Assembly: GCA_900073065.1 (NCBI GenBank)
Contig: FJOG01000013.1
Span: 957,227-1,021,226, forward strand
Direction of reading: 5' to 3'
Source of the DNA: Phialocephala subalpina
Lineage: Eukaryota; Ascomycota; Leotiomycetes; Helotiales; Mollisiaceae
Length of the DNA stretch: 64,000 nucleotides
The notes under the pieces were generated by a model. That model was not told where the DNA came from, did no database searches, and was given only the letters and a program-made list of their open reading frames with translations. Within the stretch, counting starts at the first letter, position 1. Each line of letters begins with the position of its first letter. Of this stretch, positions 13,191 to 23,472 are shown piece by piece. A program made the translations under genes and the position numbers.

Positions 13191-13744
13191 ATGGTTTCTC
13201 TCAGAGAACTCGAGATGGAACGCAAGCAAGCCGACGATCGTCAGTATATGGCCCAACTACGTTGGAATTCAGCCAATGCTGCTTTCAATTCTGCGTAAGT
13301 ACTTGTTTCCCCTCTATTTTTGCGTAATATAACGTTACCAGGTCTGGCAATAAAGAACACCAAAACCAAATATTTAAAGTCATGGAACAACACCGAGTGA
13401 GGAGGCAGAAGCACAACGACAAAAAGGACGCCCTTGATGAACAAATACGACAAGAACGCCAACGACAGCAAGAAGAAGCTCAAGAACGCCAAGCCAGAGA
13501 GGAGGAAGAAGCCCAACAAATCCAACTCGCCAAGCAACAAGCTAAACAAATAGCATCGTAAGTACATCCCCAATATTCTCGTCAATCGACAGCTAACCAG
13601 TAGAAGCAATACCCAAGCTGAGGCACAACACGACCTCCAAGCACGACAACAATTTCCTCCACAACAACAACACTATTCGGTACAACAACAACCGGCACAA
13701 CGACAAATCGAAGCTGCAGAGCAGCCAAGGATTCCATCCAACGA
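13191..13744 (+). CDS. Gln-rich coiled-coil protein, 3' end unresolved
   Basis: I do not recognise this gene. Three exons (13191-13294, 13342-13557, 13601-13744) join in phase with good GTAAGT donors and AG acceptors. The encoded 154 residues are highly charged and rich in Gln, Arg, Glu and Ala: MVSLRELEMERKQADD at the start, then RRQKHNDKKDALDEQ and RQRQQEEAQERQAREEEE, a strong single-helix or coiled-coil pattern, then a Gln/Pro-rich tail (FPPQQQHYSVQQQ). Exon 3 ends at a GTAAGT donor at 13745, so at least one more exon exists. Acceptors at 13804, 13815 and 13820 each open a different frame and I cannot choose among them; the 13820 acceptor gives the longest extension (to about 14048). The run of consistent introns argues that the gene is transcribed. 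Confidence 0.5.
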
Positions 13745-14048
13745 GTAAGTCCACACCAGAACCCCTTCCTCGTGTAATATCTCCTTCGACGAGCAATTGT
13801 CAAGTCGCTCTGCAGCGCAGAGATGGTTCGGTCACGGTCGAAGTCAAAAGTATCAAGTTTTTGAGCATCTCACTTCGTTTCTGTTCGTCTTGCATTGTCA
13901 TTTTCTACTTGCTATGCCAAATGTACTGTGCAACTGATCAGCAGCATCCTTCACGGAGAAATCACTCTTCAAGGAAGCCTGATATATCTGGAAATTCAAC
14001 AAATTTCGAACATTGTGCGTGCGCCTGTGCCACAGGACAGCCTCAATG

Positions 14049-15178
14049 ACGGCATAATGTTTGTATCTGGACTGAGACTCGGGTAAGTATCACGTGGGCT
14101 CATGAGTGCCACCAACTTTTATTTTGCATATCGCACCGGAAGCTTGGACCATCTGGAATTTTTGAATTTTAGTCCGAGTATGCAAAGTGTTTTGTTATAT
14201 CTATCATATATTAATTGTAAGTTGTTGCATCTTCTCGTTGGTGTTTCTAACCATCGTCACCCTTCGTCGTTGTTCATTCTCGCTTCGCAACTTCAGCCCC
14301 TGAATTGAAGCTCGAGGTGTGCGGTTCATAGCCAGTAGCATCTGATTGGCTCCTGAGGCCCACCTCGACGTCGCTTTTTCCTCTCCTGGTTAGAACTGCC
14401 GGTGTCAGTCGAGATGAAAACATACAACGTGCAACAAAGTCATGTTCTCTGCTTAGTAATCGCGACTCCCTTTCTTTCGAGACCATCGAGAAGAACAAGC
14501 GAGATGATGGCGAAGCTCCTTTTCGTCTGAGATGATGGAAAGTGGGGACGCCTTCCGCTCCGCAATCCTTCTTCAGTCGAGATGAGAATAAATGCGAGGT
14601 GTAACAAAAATACTTGAGCTTACTTATGTTTCTCCATCTCGGGTTAAGTTCCCCCCGCATTTAACGTTTTTTCCCGCACGAAGAAGCTGCGATCTCTCAT
14701 CGACGAGAAAATTGTCGACTTCAGCTCAGGTGAGTATCGCGAGATCCCTCGCCCAGAATTCGAATTCGGAAGATTGAGGCCCGTTCTCGTTCTGCCATGG
14801 AATCACAGTGGTGAAGGATCCTGGATGGACATTCAAGCAGCCGCTTGAAATTCAATCTGGACCATGCAAAAGGCGTCTCTCATTGCCAAAGTGGCAGCTA
14901 AAATGACACAAGATTGGTAAAGTTATAGTGGAGAGTATTTCCCTTTGCAGTATCCTGAATATTCCCATCCCAATGGGAGAATGGAAGTATCGTGAAATGC
15001 TGCATGTTTTATAGTTTTGTGATTTTAGTTCTCGGTGAGAATTTCTCGAAGGAGCAAACATGGAGAAAGTCAACGCAAGGCTGGGGCATTGAAAGTGCTA
15101 CCCTTTTTGGTGTTTTGCAGACTCAGACTCGACCGTGACCAACCGAAAGACTGACTTGGCGCGATATGTTGCTTTACA
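14049..15178. other. intergenic, no recognisable gene
   Basis: About 1.1 kb with only short open frames. Two loosely similar segments (near 14406-14440 and 14573-14610, both beginning CAGTCGAGATGA) suggest an old local duplication. No RNA gene is seen. The stretch probably includes the end of the Gln-rich gene and the promoter of the next one. Confidence 0.35.
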
Positions 15179-16716
15179 ATGCACGAGCCGCAATTGTAAA
15201 GTGGAAAAGGGTACGTTTGGAGTAATGTCTACTAACATAAATTTCCAGCCTAGACGACTATGACAGCTTCTGGCAAGAGAGAGTCCTTTTAGCGGTCCCA
15301 GACACGTTGAATCACCACTTATACCCATGGACGGGCAATCACCATTTGGAGGTATTCAACCAAAAGGTTACCTCCTTAGAAGAATATAAGCAAGCCCTAT
15401 ACCATTGGGTCGGCAAGGACAACAAGGTCAAGGACTTGGAGAAGAAGCTGCCACGCCAACAGACAATCAAGGATATGATTGCCCACTTGAACAAAGAAAC
15501 GCTAGATAGTGAGAGAATCACTGCTAGAGCTACAAACCCCTCGAATTTCCTAGCAAGTTGGAAACACCGAGTCACCAAGTGCTTCGAAGTGAAGAGCGAG
15601 GAGGGTGTATATGATGGATTTTTCCACCTCACAGGGCAGCTGTACAAGATTTGGGACACCAAGGAGACTGAGGAGACCAACGACACCAACGACAACAAGG
15701 ACAAGAAAAAACCAGCCAAGACAACTCGTCAAAAATTGCTCGAGTACTACGCATCCAATGGAATTGGCTATGGGAAGAAGCCTCCGATCACATCACTTGA
15801 GGATTCTTATCTAGCACTGGTTTACGCTCACGTCCCGAGTGAAAAGGGGGATCACCGCGCACGAGATCAAATGTACGACTTCATCCAGAGAGGAGTCTCC
15901 GACACCATCACCAAGGACTTGTGCGCGAGATTCATTGCAGCATGCCCAACATGTTATGGAAGATGGAACAGTGACAAGAAGAGAAAGTATGAAGAGGACG
16001 AAGAAGATACTCCGGCACCCCGAACAAGACAACGTCGAAAGCGTCAAAGGCACCAGGAACACCAAAATGTCCGACAAATAGGCCAACTGGTGGGAGAATT
16101 TGCAACTAGCACGGGTCTCATGCCACCTGCTCCTCAAAATCTCGACAACAACCTCCAAGCGTGCGACCAAGGATTTTATCCTGACGCCTCTCAAAATGTC
16201 CTGCAACCTGAGGGACAATTCAACCTCACAATAGGCCCAGCTCAATTTCATACCGCCCCGAACTGGCCTCAGTTCCCCCAATATTTTGCTGTCGAGGGAC
16301 TTCCAAATGTCCCACAGCCATTGGAGCAACCAAATGAAATCTTCGAGCAAACTCAAAACTTCATCAAAACCTCGCCGCTTGAGGATTTTATCGACCCGGC
16401 CCTTTCGGAGCTAAGTTTCCACCCATCACCGGTGGGACAAGTATTTGACAACGTTGCACCAGCCGCTCAGTCTCCTGGGGAAGCAGCTTTCGGACATCGT
16501 CCAGTTCCTGAAGATGAAATTCCACAATACTACAACTATCACTCTCAACAGCATCAACACGCCAACGACATACTCGGCGAAACATTCAATACTTTCACTG
16601 AGCTCTTGAACGATCTTGAGCTCGCACAATACGATGTTGGACTCGGAGAATACAATACAGATACAATGTTTCCGGGATATAGTTCGACTTTGACAGCCAA
16701 CAACGACAACGATTGA
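15179..16716 (+). CDS. protein with integrase-type HHCC zinc-binding motif
   Basis: Two exons, a 17-nt first exon 15179-15195 (MHEPQ plus two bases) and 15249-16716, join in phase to 494 aa; the intron has a perfect TACTAAC branch site and CAG acceptor. Residues roughly 180-230 contain AHVPSEKGDH then CARFIAACPTC, i.e. H-x7-H-x29-C-x2-C, the spacing of the integrase H2C2/HHCC zinc finger found in retroelement integrases and in a set of fungal proteins that lack the catalytic core. A Lys/Arg cluster (RTRQRRKRQRH) follows and could be a nuclear-localisation or DNA-binding patch. The last 200 residues are Gln/Asn/Pro-rich and disordered, as in transcription activators. No DDE core or reverse transcriptase is nearby, so this looks like a host gene using the finger, not a live transposon. 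Function is unknown; nuclear regulation is my guess. Confidence 0.65.
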
Positions 16717-16836
16717 TCCAATTACATCAAAGTCCTGTCTCGCTATAATAATTGGTGGCAATTCATCGAGGACTCTACCAGACCGAGAAGAATTTATCAA
16801 ATATCTAGAGGCGACACAATCAACCACAGAGGAGTA

Positions 16837-16999
16837 CCCTTGGGCCACACGCGCAACTTCGCTTGCACTCAAGTCAAAAAACGTGTGGTCTAAGGGCGGA
16901 AGGGATATAAACTCGGGGTTTTGTTGAACATCAAGGGAAGTTCCCTTGGGTCACACCGGCATTTTTGCCAGCATACACCATAGGCGTGTGGCCTAAGGG
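16837..16999 (+). repeat. two tandem inverted-repeat hairpin units
   Basis: Two successive hairpins of the same design. Unit 1 pairs CCCTTGGGCCACACG (16837-16851) with CGTGTGGTCTAAGGG (16882-16896) around a 30-nt loop. Unit 2 pairs CCCTTGGGTCACACC (16943-16957) with CGTGTGGCCTAAGGG (16985-16999) around a 27-nt loop. The units start 106 nt apart. Differences between arms are mostly G-U compatible, which suggests selection at RNA level. They lie about 120 nt after the stop codon of the HHCC gene, so they may sit in its 3' UTR. Confidence 0.7.
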
Positions 17000-18792
17000 A
17001 GAATTGGGATATCAAGACAACGTCAGTCTCATTTGTCTTTCATTTGTTGCAGAAATGGATAATGTACTGGACTTACTGGAGGAGATGGTGAGCATACCTT
17101 TCCTGAACTACTCATCAATTGGTGGCAGGTTTTAACGGTGCTCACCATGGGTACACCAAAAACACTCGGAAAAGAGAACAAAATCACCAAAAAGAATAGT
17201 TCCTTGTGTTATAGTCTAGTTTTTGTTTTGATATTTGGATTGGATTCATGCATGATACCCTCTTGTATTGGTTTGTTGGAACTTCCTATCAGGGAAGGAG
17301 GGCGCTAGGATACTGCATTCGAGTACTGGCTCTCGCTGAGAGATTTACAGGAAGCAATGTACAAATTCATCATCAACTTGATCTTCCCCGTTGCGATGTG
17401 GTGTGTGTGAAATTGTGCCTCGATACTGATGTGAAGTGAAGTCATGAAAAGCTCATTGTCGCTTTCGAGGGCGCCTTCCATTCTCGATCTCGAGACTCAT
17501 GGAGTTGGAGTACTTCCCTTCTTAACGTAGAAACATTTGAGATTACCCTTTTGCCGAGATAAGTGTCCAGAAAGTATGAGGAGCTCGTGGAAACCCCGTT
17601 CACTCGTGCAATAATCTCGTGTGATCTTTCCTTCCTGTCCTCTCTTGCCCGCCGCGGAGTGTTGCCTCGCCTTCTAAAATTGTTCAATGATGCCTCGAGG
17701 AAACCCCCCCCCCCCCCAAAATTTATTTTATTTAAAACCTCCCTACAAATGAACAGACATAATTCGTCGCCATATCCAGCCTTCGTAATGAGAAGCTTGG
17801 GCGAAAGGCTCGACGTGTGAAGTGAAGGGTCGAAATCTCAAGATATCGCGGGGTAAAAGGAGAACTACGATCTTGAAAATGACTCACGGGACTTCCAAGG
17901 AACACACCAATGCGAGCTGTTTTCCAATTCAAAAGAGGTGGAGTATGATAAAAAAATTAAAAAAAGTAAGGGAAAAGCAGATCTTCTCAGGCATTCAAGC
18001 CAATTCTCGTGAATGATATGAATCTTGGTGATGTGCAAAGCCCCAAAATGGTGGGGTAACCCAAAAAGGTCTCGATGTGTTTCAAAGAATATGTTAACTA
18101 TGACGGAAATTTGAGATAAAAATAACACAAACTGTATATTGTAGATCAAGCTGATGCAGTCGACTACCGTGGCTGAATTCCGTATCAATGCTGGTGTGAT
18201 AGATTTTAAAATGAATTAGTAGAGATTTTCTGGACCTCTGAAGGTGATCAATGCCTGAGGTTTTTCAAGACAGCAACTCCAACTTCAACCTACAACCACG
18301 AGCATCATGACTTCCTCATCATCTCAGAAGATTGCGGGTATGGAGCTTCTTGGGTTTGTTGTATCTTACAACTACAAGTTCCATCGTTTTCCTTCATCCA
18401 ACTGTGCCTCGCGTCTACCTCGAGTGAGGTGCGTTTGATTGTCAGGGACAATGCTGGAGTCCTTGATCTTGGAATCTGTAATACAGCATTACCAGTTTAC
18501 TCTCCGCATTCTTGAATGAAATCAAATAAGTTATGAATTGAGACGACTTGTTCAGACCAAAAATATCCTGTTCATGTTTGAAACAAATGCTACGATGCAG
18601 GAGTACGAAAAATATCAGGCAACAAGATATTTGTAACAGGGGTTTCCAGTGTCAGCAGCACCATTTCTTCTTCTCTTTCAATCATCGACTGCCACTGAGG
18701 ACAACGGACTATCACTGAAGTGATCTCGAGCTCTCATTGGCAAGCATTGTAAAAAGCACGGTCACGTGCCTTCCACCACTTTGAGGAGGGAA
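17000..18792. other. gene-poor AT-rich stretch with C14 tract
   Basis: No supported gene in 1.8 kb. A homopolymer of 14 C residues lies at 17704-17717, directly followed by an A/T-rich run. Short open frames are not conserved-looking. A possible donor-bearing start (MTSSSSQKIA) at 18307 has no convincing continuation. Confidence 0.4.
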
Positions 18793-19233
18793 ATGGACGA
18801 AAAGTATGTGATCGGAATTGTTTACCCCTGAATCCTTCGGCGCACCGCGACTTGAACCAATTCTGGCAGGGTTCTCCACTAACTGACCGACATAGATATA
18901 TCCGACTAGCACTAGCAGTCTCATCATCGTTCGCAATCGGTATGATTTACCCTGAAATCATGGCTTGCTGCCTTTCCCATCTGCATCTTTGTGTTCTCAT
19001 TGTCGACCACTGAATGCTAAATAGCATCATGTAGGAATAAGCTATGTGATCACCAAAACAGTATGGCCCATTACAAGACTCTTTCACTTCTGAGCATCAC
19101 GTGCTGGACGAGACAGCAATTTCTTCTGACGCTGCACTACAGGGCTTGAAGCAAGCAAGTGAGAAACTTGGATTTGACGGAGATGGCCATCAATATCTAC
19201 AAAATCCTACATGGTGGTGTGGCCAATTATTTT
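18793..19233 (+). pseudogene. remnant of a NIPA-type magnesium transporter gene
   Basis: Three short exons read MDEK (18793-18803), YIRLALAVSSSFAI (18896-18939) and GISYVITKT (from 19035), joined by GT..AG introns. Together they match the first transmembrane helix of NIPA-family Mg2+ transporters, whose usual start is KYIGLALA-SSSLAIGTSFIITKKG. The frame then shifts by one base near 19052, and a second frame, 19053-19232, gives LQGLKQASEKLGFDGDG followed by YLQNPTWWCGQLF, matching the loop and start of helix 2 (usually HGFEGDG..YL..P.WWGG). A donor GTGAGT follows at 19234, but none of the remaining seven or so helices is found downstream. I read this as a 5' fragment broken by a frameshift and truncation. 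The alternative, a misread splice that restores the frame, would still leave the gene without most of its membrane domain. Confidence 0.55.
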
Positions 19234-19239
19234 GTGAGT

Positions 19240-20278
19240 GTTTGCTCTCAAATGCCTCCCTTTGAGTACTTTCGTTTTAAGTCGGAATGAGCCACGTGAC
19301 TACAGATATCTCTTCCTCTCAAACATGAGATGAGAGGGTTATATGAGGCTCAAGGCTTTGATGTTAGATTTTGCCTCACATACTACTCTACAGGCGTCTT
19401 TCAAAATTACAGGCAGCGGCTCTAAACTACTAACGAGAGTCACGTGTATACGTTTCAGAGCTCAGGGTCGCCTCACGTCGCTTCATTAACCTTCACTCCC
19501 AGCCAAACATCACAACTCATAGCTATTTCCCTCCTGAAAGTCACCTCATCAACGAGACTGCTTATCGCCTCGAGAATTCACGAGCGATACTCGGTGAGAC
19601 AGTAACCAGCAAACAGAGTGTGGTAGGGCTGCGCCAGCCTACGCCAACCACGATGCAACGCCCTACTTGTGTGAACCTGTCACCACCCCACAAACAATCG
19701 AGGCTCTCTGATTCCGGGAGCCTTATCATGGGCTGAGACCTGCTGGCAAATCGACGAAGAGCAGCGGGAGGTCTGGGGTATATCAGAAGCTTGACTGTTC
19801 TTCACCTGTCGCTGTCCCGAATCGCGCTCTAATCCTGGATCTCAATCGTCTTGACAGACTCTTCGCTGATTGTACTCCGATACAATTTTGCGAAATAATT
19901 TATCTTGGTTTGTTCTTCAGACACACCTCAAGTGTCCCTGTGTGCTCCCGGTCAGGGATTGTTGCCGTCGGGCTCGATCAGCTGCTGTTGAGCCTCATTC
20001 GCCGCCCCGCCCTGAATACACTCATCAGGCATCCATCGTGCGACGCCAACAACTCGGTCTGCTTCTACCATTTGTCCTCAAATTCAGCGCCACATATGCA
20101 AGTAGTCATTTGCAATCCTCGCCGGTCTCAAAATTGACTGCACATCGTCGGAGGAATGTGCAGCACCGCCATGCACGCTTAGGTAGCACAGGATATACTC
20201 CAGCATCTCTAACGGAGCCTCACTTCAGACCCGAGTTTTTGTTTCGTGATTTTTTGATATTTTATTATTTTCTCGCTG
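19240..20278. other. intergenic upstream of RBR ligase
   Basis: About 1 kb without a supported gene. A 180-codon open frame from 19870 overlaps the start of the RBR gene in another frame and shows no family features. The region probably contains the RBR promoter. Confidence 0.4.
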
Positions 20279-22664
20279 ATGGCCATGATGGAGATTACGG
20301 AGTCGAATTTGAGCACATCTCTCCAGGAAGCTTTCACCTGCTATCTTGCTTTTCTCAACCATTCCCAAAAGCTTCGAGAGTCCAAACTACCCCGGCAAGG
20401 CAAGGGTGTTGAAACGACAGCTGATGTCTCGACTCAGCAACATTATCAAATTCGTGTTGCTGCTAGTGAAACGTGTCTGCAGTATACTGGACGAATCGCT
20501 AGACGAGTTTACAGATGGCATAACGACCCAGAGGAGCCAGGTAACGATGACAGCGCCAACGTTGAAGTGGATGTGGAGACCTTGCGGACTTTCCTAGACG
20601 AAGCTCCTGAATTCGTGGATCCCTTCTCTGGAAAGTGGATTCAAACAAATGCATGTTCTGCTGGGTCCCATCCAACCAACGATAAGGCGGCGATGAAAGA
20701 AGTCGAGGACTTGACCGGCAGTCAAGTAAGAAACTTCCTATTTGTTCATGCTTGGGGGTCTCTTGGACTCGGGACCTTTTTGACTAATAGTGACGCAGGT
20801 ACAACAGGAACAGCGGCCACCCCTTCAACGACAACAGCCATATCGAAAGATTGCACACGATTACTTAGAAAAGAAGTCCAGGACTCGACGTTCTCGGACT
20901 TCACTTCTCCATTCACAACCTTCACTAGGCCTCCACCCAAACCTTCCTATATCACCACCTTCGCCAGTTCCAACGATTCAATATCGAACCTCCTCCGAAA
21001 GATCAAGCAGATCATCCATCAAATACCCACCGACCCCTGCCTCCTCAATCTCTGACCACGAGGACGACAAGACGAGTATCACTTCTGACATGGCAACCTC
21101 TTTCTACTCGCAGCCCAGATGGGAATACAGAGACAAGGAATATGCGAAACAAATTGAAGCAGAAGAGAAACGTCGCAAAGAGCAGGTCGAGAAGTCGTAT
21201 GCGGAAGCTCGACGACTGGCAGATAGGATGGCAAGAGAGGAGAAAACTCGAATACAGAAGCAAGAACAATATGCCAGGGATTTGGAACGGCAGGAAAGAG
21301 AATGGGCAGACCGAATGAGGCGGGACAGGGAGGCTGCCGAAAAGACCCAGGCTCGGTGGGTGATGGAGACCACTGCGCGTGAGGCCAAGGCGAAGCAGAG
21401 GTCCGAAGATCAACGGCGGAGGGAACAGGAGGAAGCAGCGGAGAAGGCAGCAAGTGAGCGGAGACAGAAAAGACACGAGGAAAGAGAAAAGAGACACAAA
21501 GAGGAAAGAGAACAGAAACACGAGGAAAGAAAACAGAGTGTGGACAACGAGAAGAAGGTAAGGTTTGGAAGGGAAAGAAGCTCAACCGACAGAATCAAAA
21601 GGCGGAGCCCGTCAGTAAGTGAAGAAAGAAGGAGGCGAGAGGCACAAACCATTGCAGAAGATCACAGGAAGAAAAAAGAGGTGGAGAAAAAGCCCAAGGA
21701 GTCGAAGTCTAAGCAAGTAGATTGTGTCTCTTGTATGGAACCTGGGAACAAGAAAGAGATGGCTGTTCTCCCCTGCGATCACGCATACTGTAGCGAATGC
21801 ATAACAGGTAGGAGTCCCTTGAATTTGACTCTGGGATAGGACTGACAATATTAGGGGCTTTCAAGAGTGCCTTAAAATCGCACACGCCATTCAAATGCTG
21901 TAGCACCACCATCTCCACAGCCAACCTCACCGCACACCTCTCCAACTCCTTCATCCAAAAATACAACTTGCTCCTCCTCGAACTCTCCACCAAGAAACCA
22001 ACCTACTGCTCCTCACCCACCTGCTCCAAGTTCATCCCGCCCTCATCTATCCACGGACCTATAGCTACTTGCACCTCTTGCAGAACGCGTACTTGTGTCG
22101 CATGTACGAAGCAAGAGCATTCCGGAGTCTGCAAAGAAGACAAAGACGGCAAGAAAGTCGAAGAGCTAGCCAAAAAGAAAGGCTGGAAACAATGCCCCAA
22201 ATGCAGTCAGATCCTCGAGCGCACTGAAGGCTGTCTCCACATGACTTGCCGATGTCGTGCTGAATGGTGTTACGCCTGTCTCAGAGATTGGGACACGTGT
22301 AGGAGTACTTGTGGTAGAGAGTAAGTTCGCCTCTTGCGCGTGCTGCGAATCCTCCCCTTGCTTGGTACTGATCGTCCTCTGTTTTTGCTTAAAGTGTGGG
22401 CTACGAGGATGGTGTTAACGGTTGCGATATAGTGGCACGGGCGGAGGAGGCTTGGGAGTGGATTTTATGGGGGCTGGGGACGATGGTGGCAGGCTTTTTG
22501 ATGTTGGTGCTTTGAGAGGTAATGAGGATGCTTGGAGGAGGGTGGTGGAGCGGAATTTGGAGCAACGGAATCAAAGGAATGCTGCAGGTCGGCAGGAGAG
22601 GCCGGGAATGGGCATTTTGCCTGCAGTTGCCATGGGATTGATGATGGCAATGTTTGAGGACTAG
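20279..22664 (+). CDS. RBR-type E3 ubiquitin ligase (RING-IBR-RING)
   Basis: Four exons (20279-20725, 20799-21807, 21855-22320, 22433-22664) join in phase to 717 aa. Residues 1-150 are of unknown fold. Residues about 260-450 are an extremely charged Glu/Arg/Lys helix (EEKRRKEQVEKSYAEARR and similar). RING1 begins at about residue 455: CVSCMEPGNKKEMAVLPCDH then AYCSECITGAFKSAL. An IBR follows (YCSSPTCSKFIPPSS ... CTSCRTRTCVACTKQEHSGVC). RING2 is CPKCSQILERTEGCLHMTCR then WCYACLRDWDTC. The Cys in EGCLHM is the position of the catalytic cysteine that takes ubiquitin as a thioester in RBR ligases such as HHARI and parkin, and it is present. The tail is Gly-rich. Substrate is unknown. ATG codons at 20279, 20285 and 20288 are alternative starts. 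Confidence 0.88.
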
Positions 22665-22947
22665 GCATGAACTGACGAATTGACGATCTCCATGAAACGA
22701 ACAGCAGAAATGAATGCTGTGAGAACTGAATAGGATCCATTCTTGATAGGATAATCAAGACACTTCTAACCTCAGAAATATTATGATCTCTATCTCTGAG
22801 TGTGCAATAAAAAACCACTCCTCCAAAAGCGTTTGCATCTGCCACGCCGTCACCTCCCGCTCCTGTTGCGCTTCCCCTCCAAACGTTCTTCCCTTCTCAT
22901 CCCATCTCAACGCCCGCCTACTAAGTCATCCCCAAGTTCACGCTATA

Positions 22948-23115
22948 TAGATTTAAATAAGCATGAATTTGCAAATCAAACCAATCAAAGGTCTTGTGGT
23001 GTAAAGTGACATAGGCGTAAAAGGAACAACCTTCTGAGACGCGCAAGTTCTCGCCGTCTTCTCAGTTCGCTGAGAGTTGATGGCATGTAAGTTTCGGGTG
23101 CAAGTCCTGACGAGA
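22948..23115 (+). ncRNA. putative Pol III-type structured ncRNA, copy A
   Basis: This unit is related to the one 300 nt downstream. It starts with an upstream element, TAGATTTAAATAAGCA (22948-22963) then TTTGCAAATCAAACC, also present in copy B. After a weak TATA-like GTAAAAGG (23017-23024) come three hairpins: AGACG/CGTCT (23037-23041 with 23055-23059), TCTCAG-TTCG-CTGAGA (23060-23075), and TCGGG/CCTGA (23094-23098 with 23106-23110) closing the 7-nt loop TGCAAGT. GGTGCAAGTCC at 23097-23107 matches the Pol III B-box consensus GGTTCRANTCC at 10 of 11 positions. TTTT follows at 23119. The acceptor stem needed for a tRNA is absent. No known RNA family was recognised. Confidence 0.45.
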
Positions 23116-23250
23116 CACTTTTAAATTAAAAGTATGATCTAGATCAACCCTTTACTTTGGTTGCTTGATTTAGTGCCTACCTAATTGGGATTTCGAAGTG
23201 AACCGATCCGGCATCATATCAACCTCACCTTCATCCCCACAAACCCCCTT

Positions 23251-23472
23251 GTAGATTTAAATAAGCACATTCTGTGCAAATCAAACCACAAAGGTCCAAT
23301 GATGTTAATAGTAACATACATGTATAAAAGCAGCAATCTTCTTAGACGACAAGTTGCGTCTGTCTCCCCATGACAGAATATGTAAGATGCAGGTGCAAGT
23401 CCTGCTTGGGCTAATCGACCGGGAGCACCGTAACTCTAACCGAGTTACGGTGTAGCCCGGTCGACCTTTTTT
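23251..23472 (+). ncRNA. putative Pol III-type structured ncRNA, copy B with terminator-like hairpin
   Basis: Second copy of the preceding unit. It has the upstream element GTAGATTTAAATAAGCA (23251-23267) and TGCAAATCAAACCA (23275-23288), then a clear TATAAAAG at 23323-23330. Three hairpins follow at the same places as in copy A but with different bases: AGACG/CGTCT (23344-23348 with 23357-23361), CTGTC/GACAG (23360-23364 with 23372-23376; the first two stems share two bases), and GCAGG/CCTGC (23389-23393 with 23401-23405) closing the identical loop TGCAAGT. The stems change in a compensatory way between copies, which supports function at RNA level. A 20-bp hairpin (23415-23464) and T6 (23467-23472) end the unit. 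Confidence 0.5.
23415..23472 (+). terminator. 20-bp hairpin followed by T6
   Basis: TCGACCGGG (23415-23423) pairs with CCCGGTCGA (23456-23464). Inside it, CACCGTAACTC (23426-23436) pairs with GAGTTACGGTG (23442-23452) around the loop TAACC, with a small 2x3 internal loop between the stems. CC and then TTTTTT follow at 23467-23472. A T run of this length is enough to terminate RNA polymerase III. The long perfect stem could also be a substrate for Dicer. Confidence 0.55.

Noticed and set aside
17704..17717. C14 tract as a recombination or telomere-like signal
   Set aside because: A single homopolymer without repeat units; could also be length error in sequencing.
19870..20412. 180-codon plus-strand open frame before the RBR gene
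   Set aside because: It overlaps the RBR coding region in another frame and its sequence has no recognisable domain or splice logic.
21045..21652. several overlapping minus-strand open frames rich in Leu, Phe and Ser
   Set aside because: They are antisense to the Arg/Glu/Lys-rich helix of the RBR ligase and have no independent start context or family features.
23415..23464. bacterial Rho-independent terminator as a sign of horizontal transfer
   Set aside because: The flanks are ordinary fungal genes with introns and no bacterial gene is near; a Pol III terminator or small-RNA hairpin fits better.
22948..23472. tRNA genes, because of D-, anticodon- and T-arm-like hairpins with a TGCAAGT 7-nt loop
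   Set aside because: Neither copy has complementary 7-nt acceptor strands at the expected places, position 33 is not U in copy B and copy A has a UUCG tetraloop where an anticodon loop should be.
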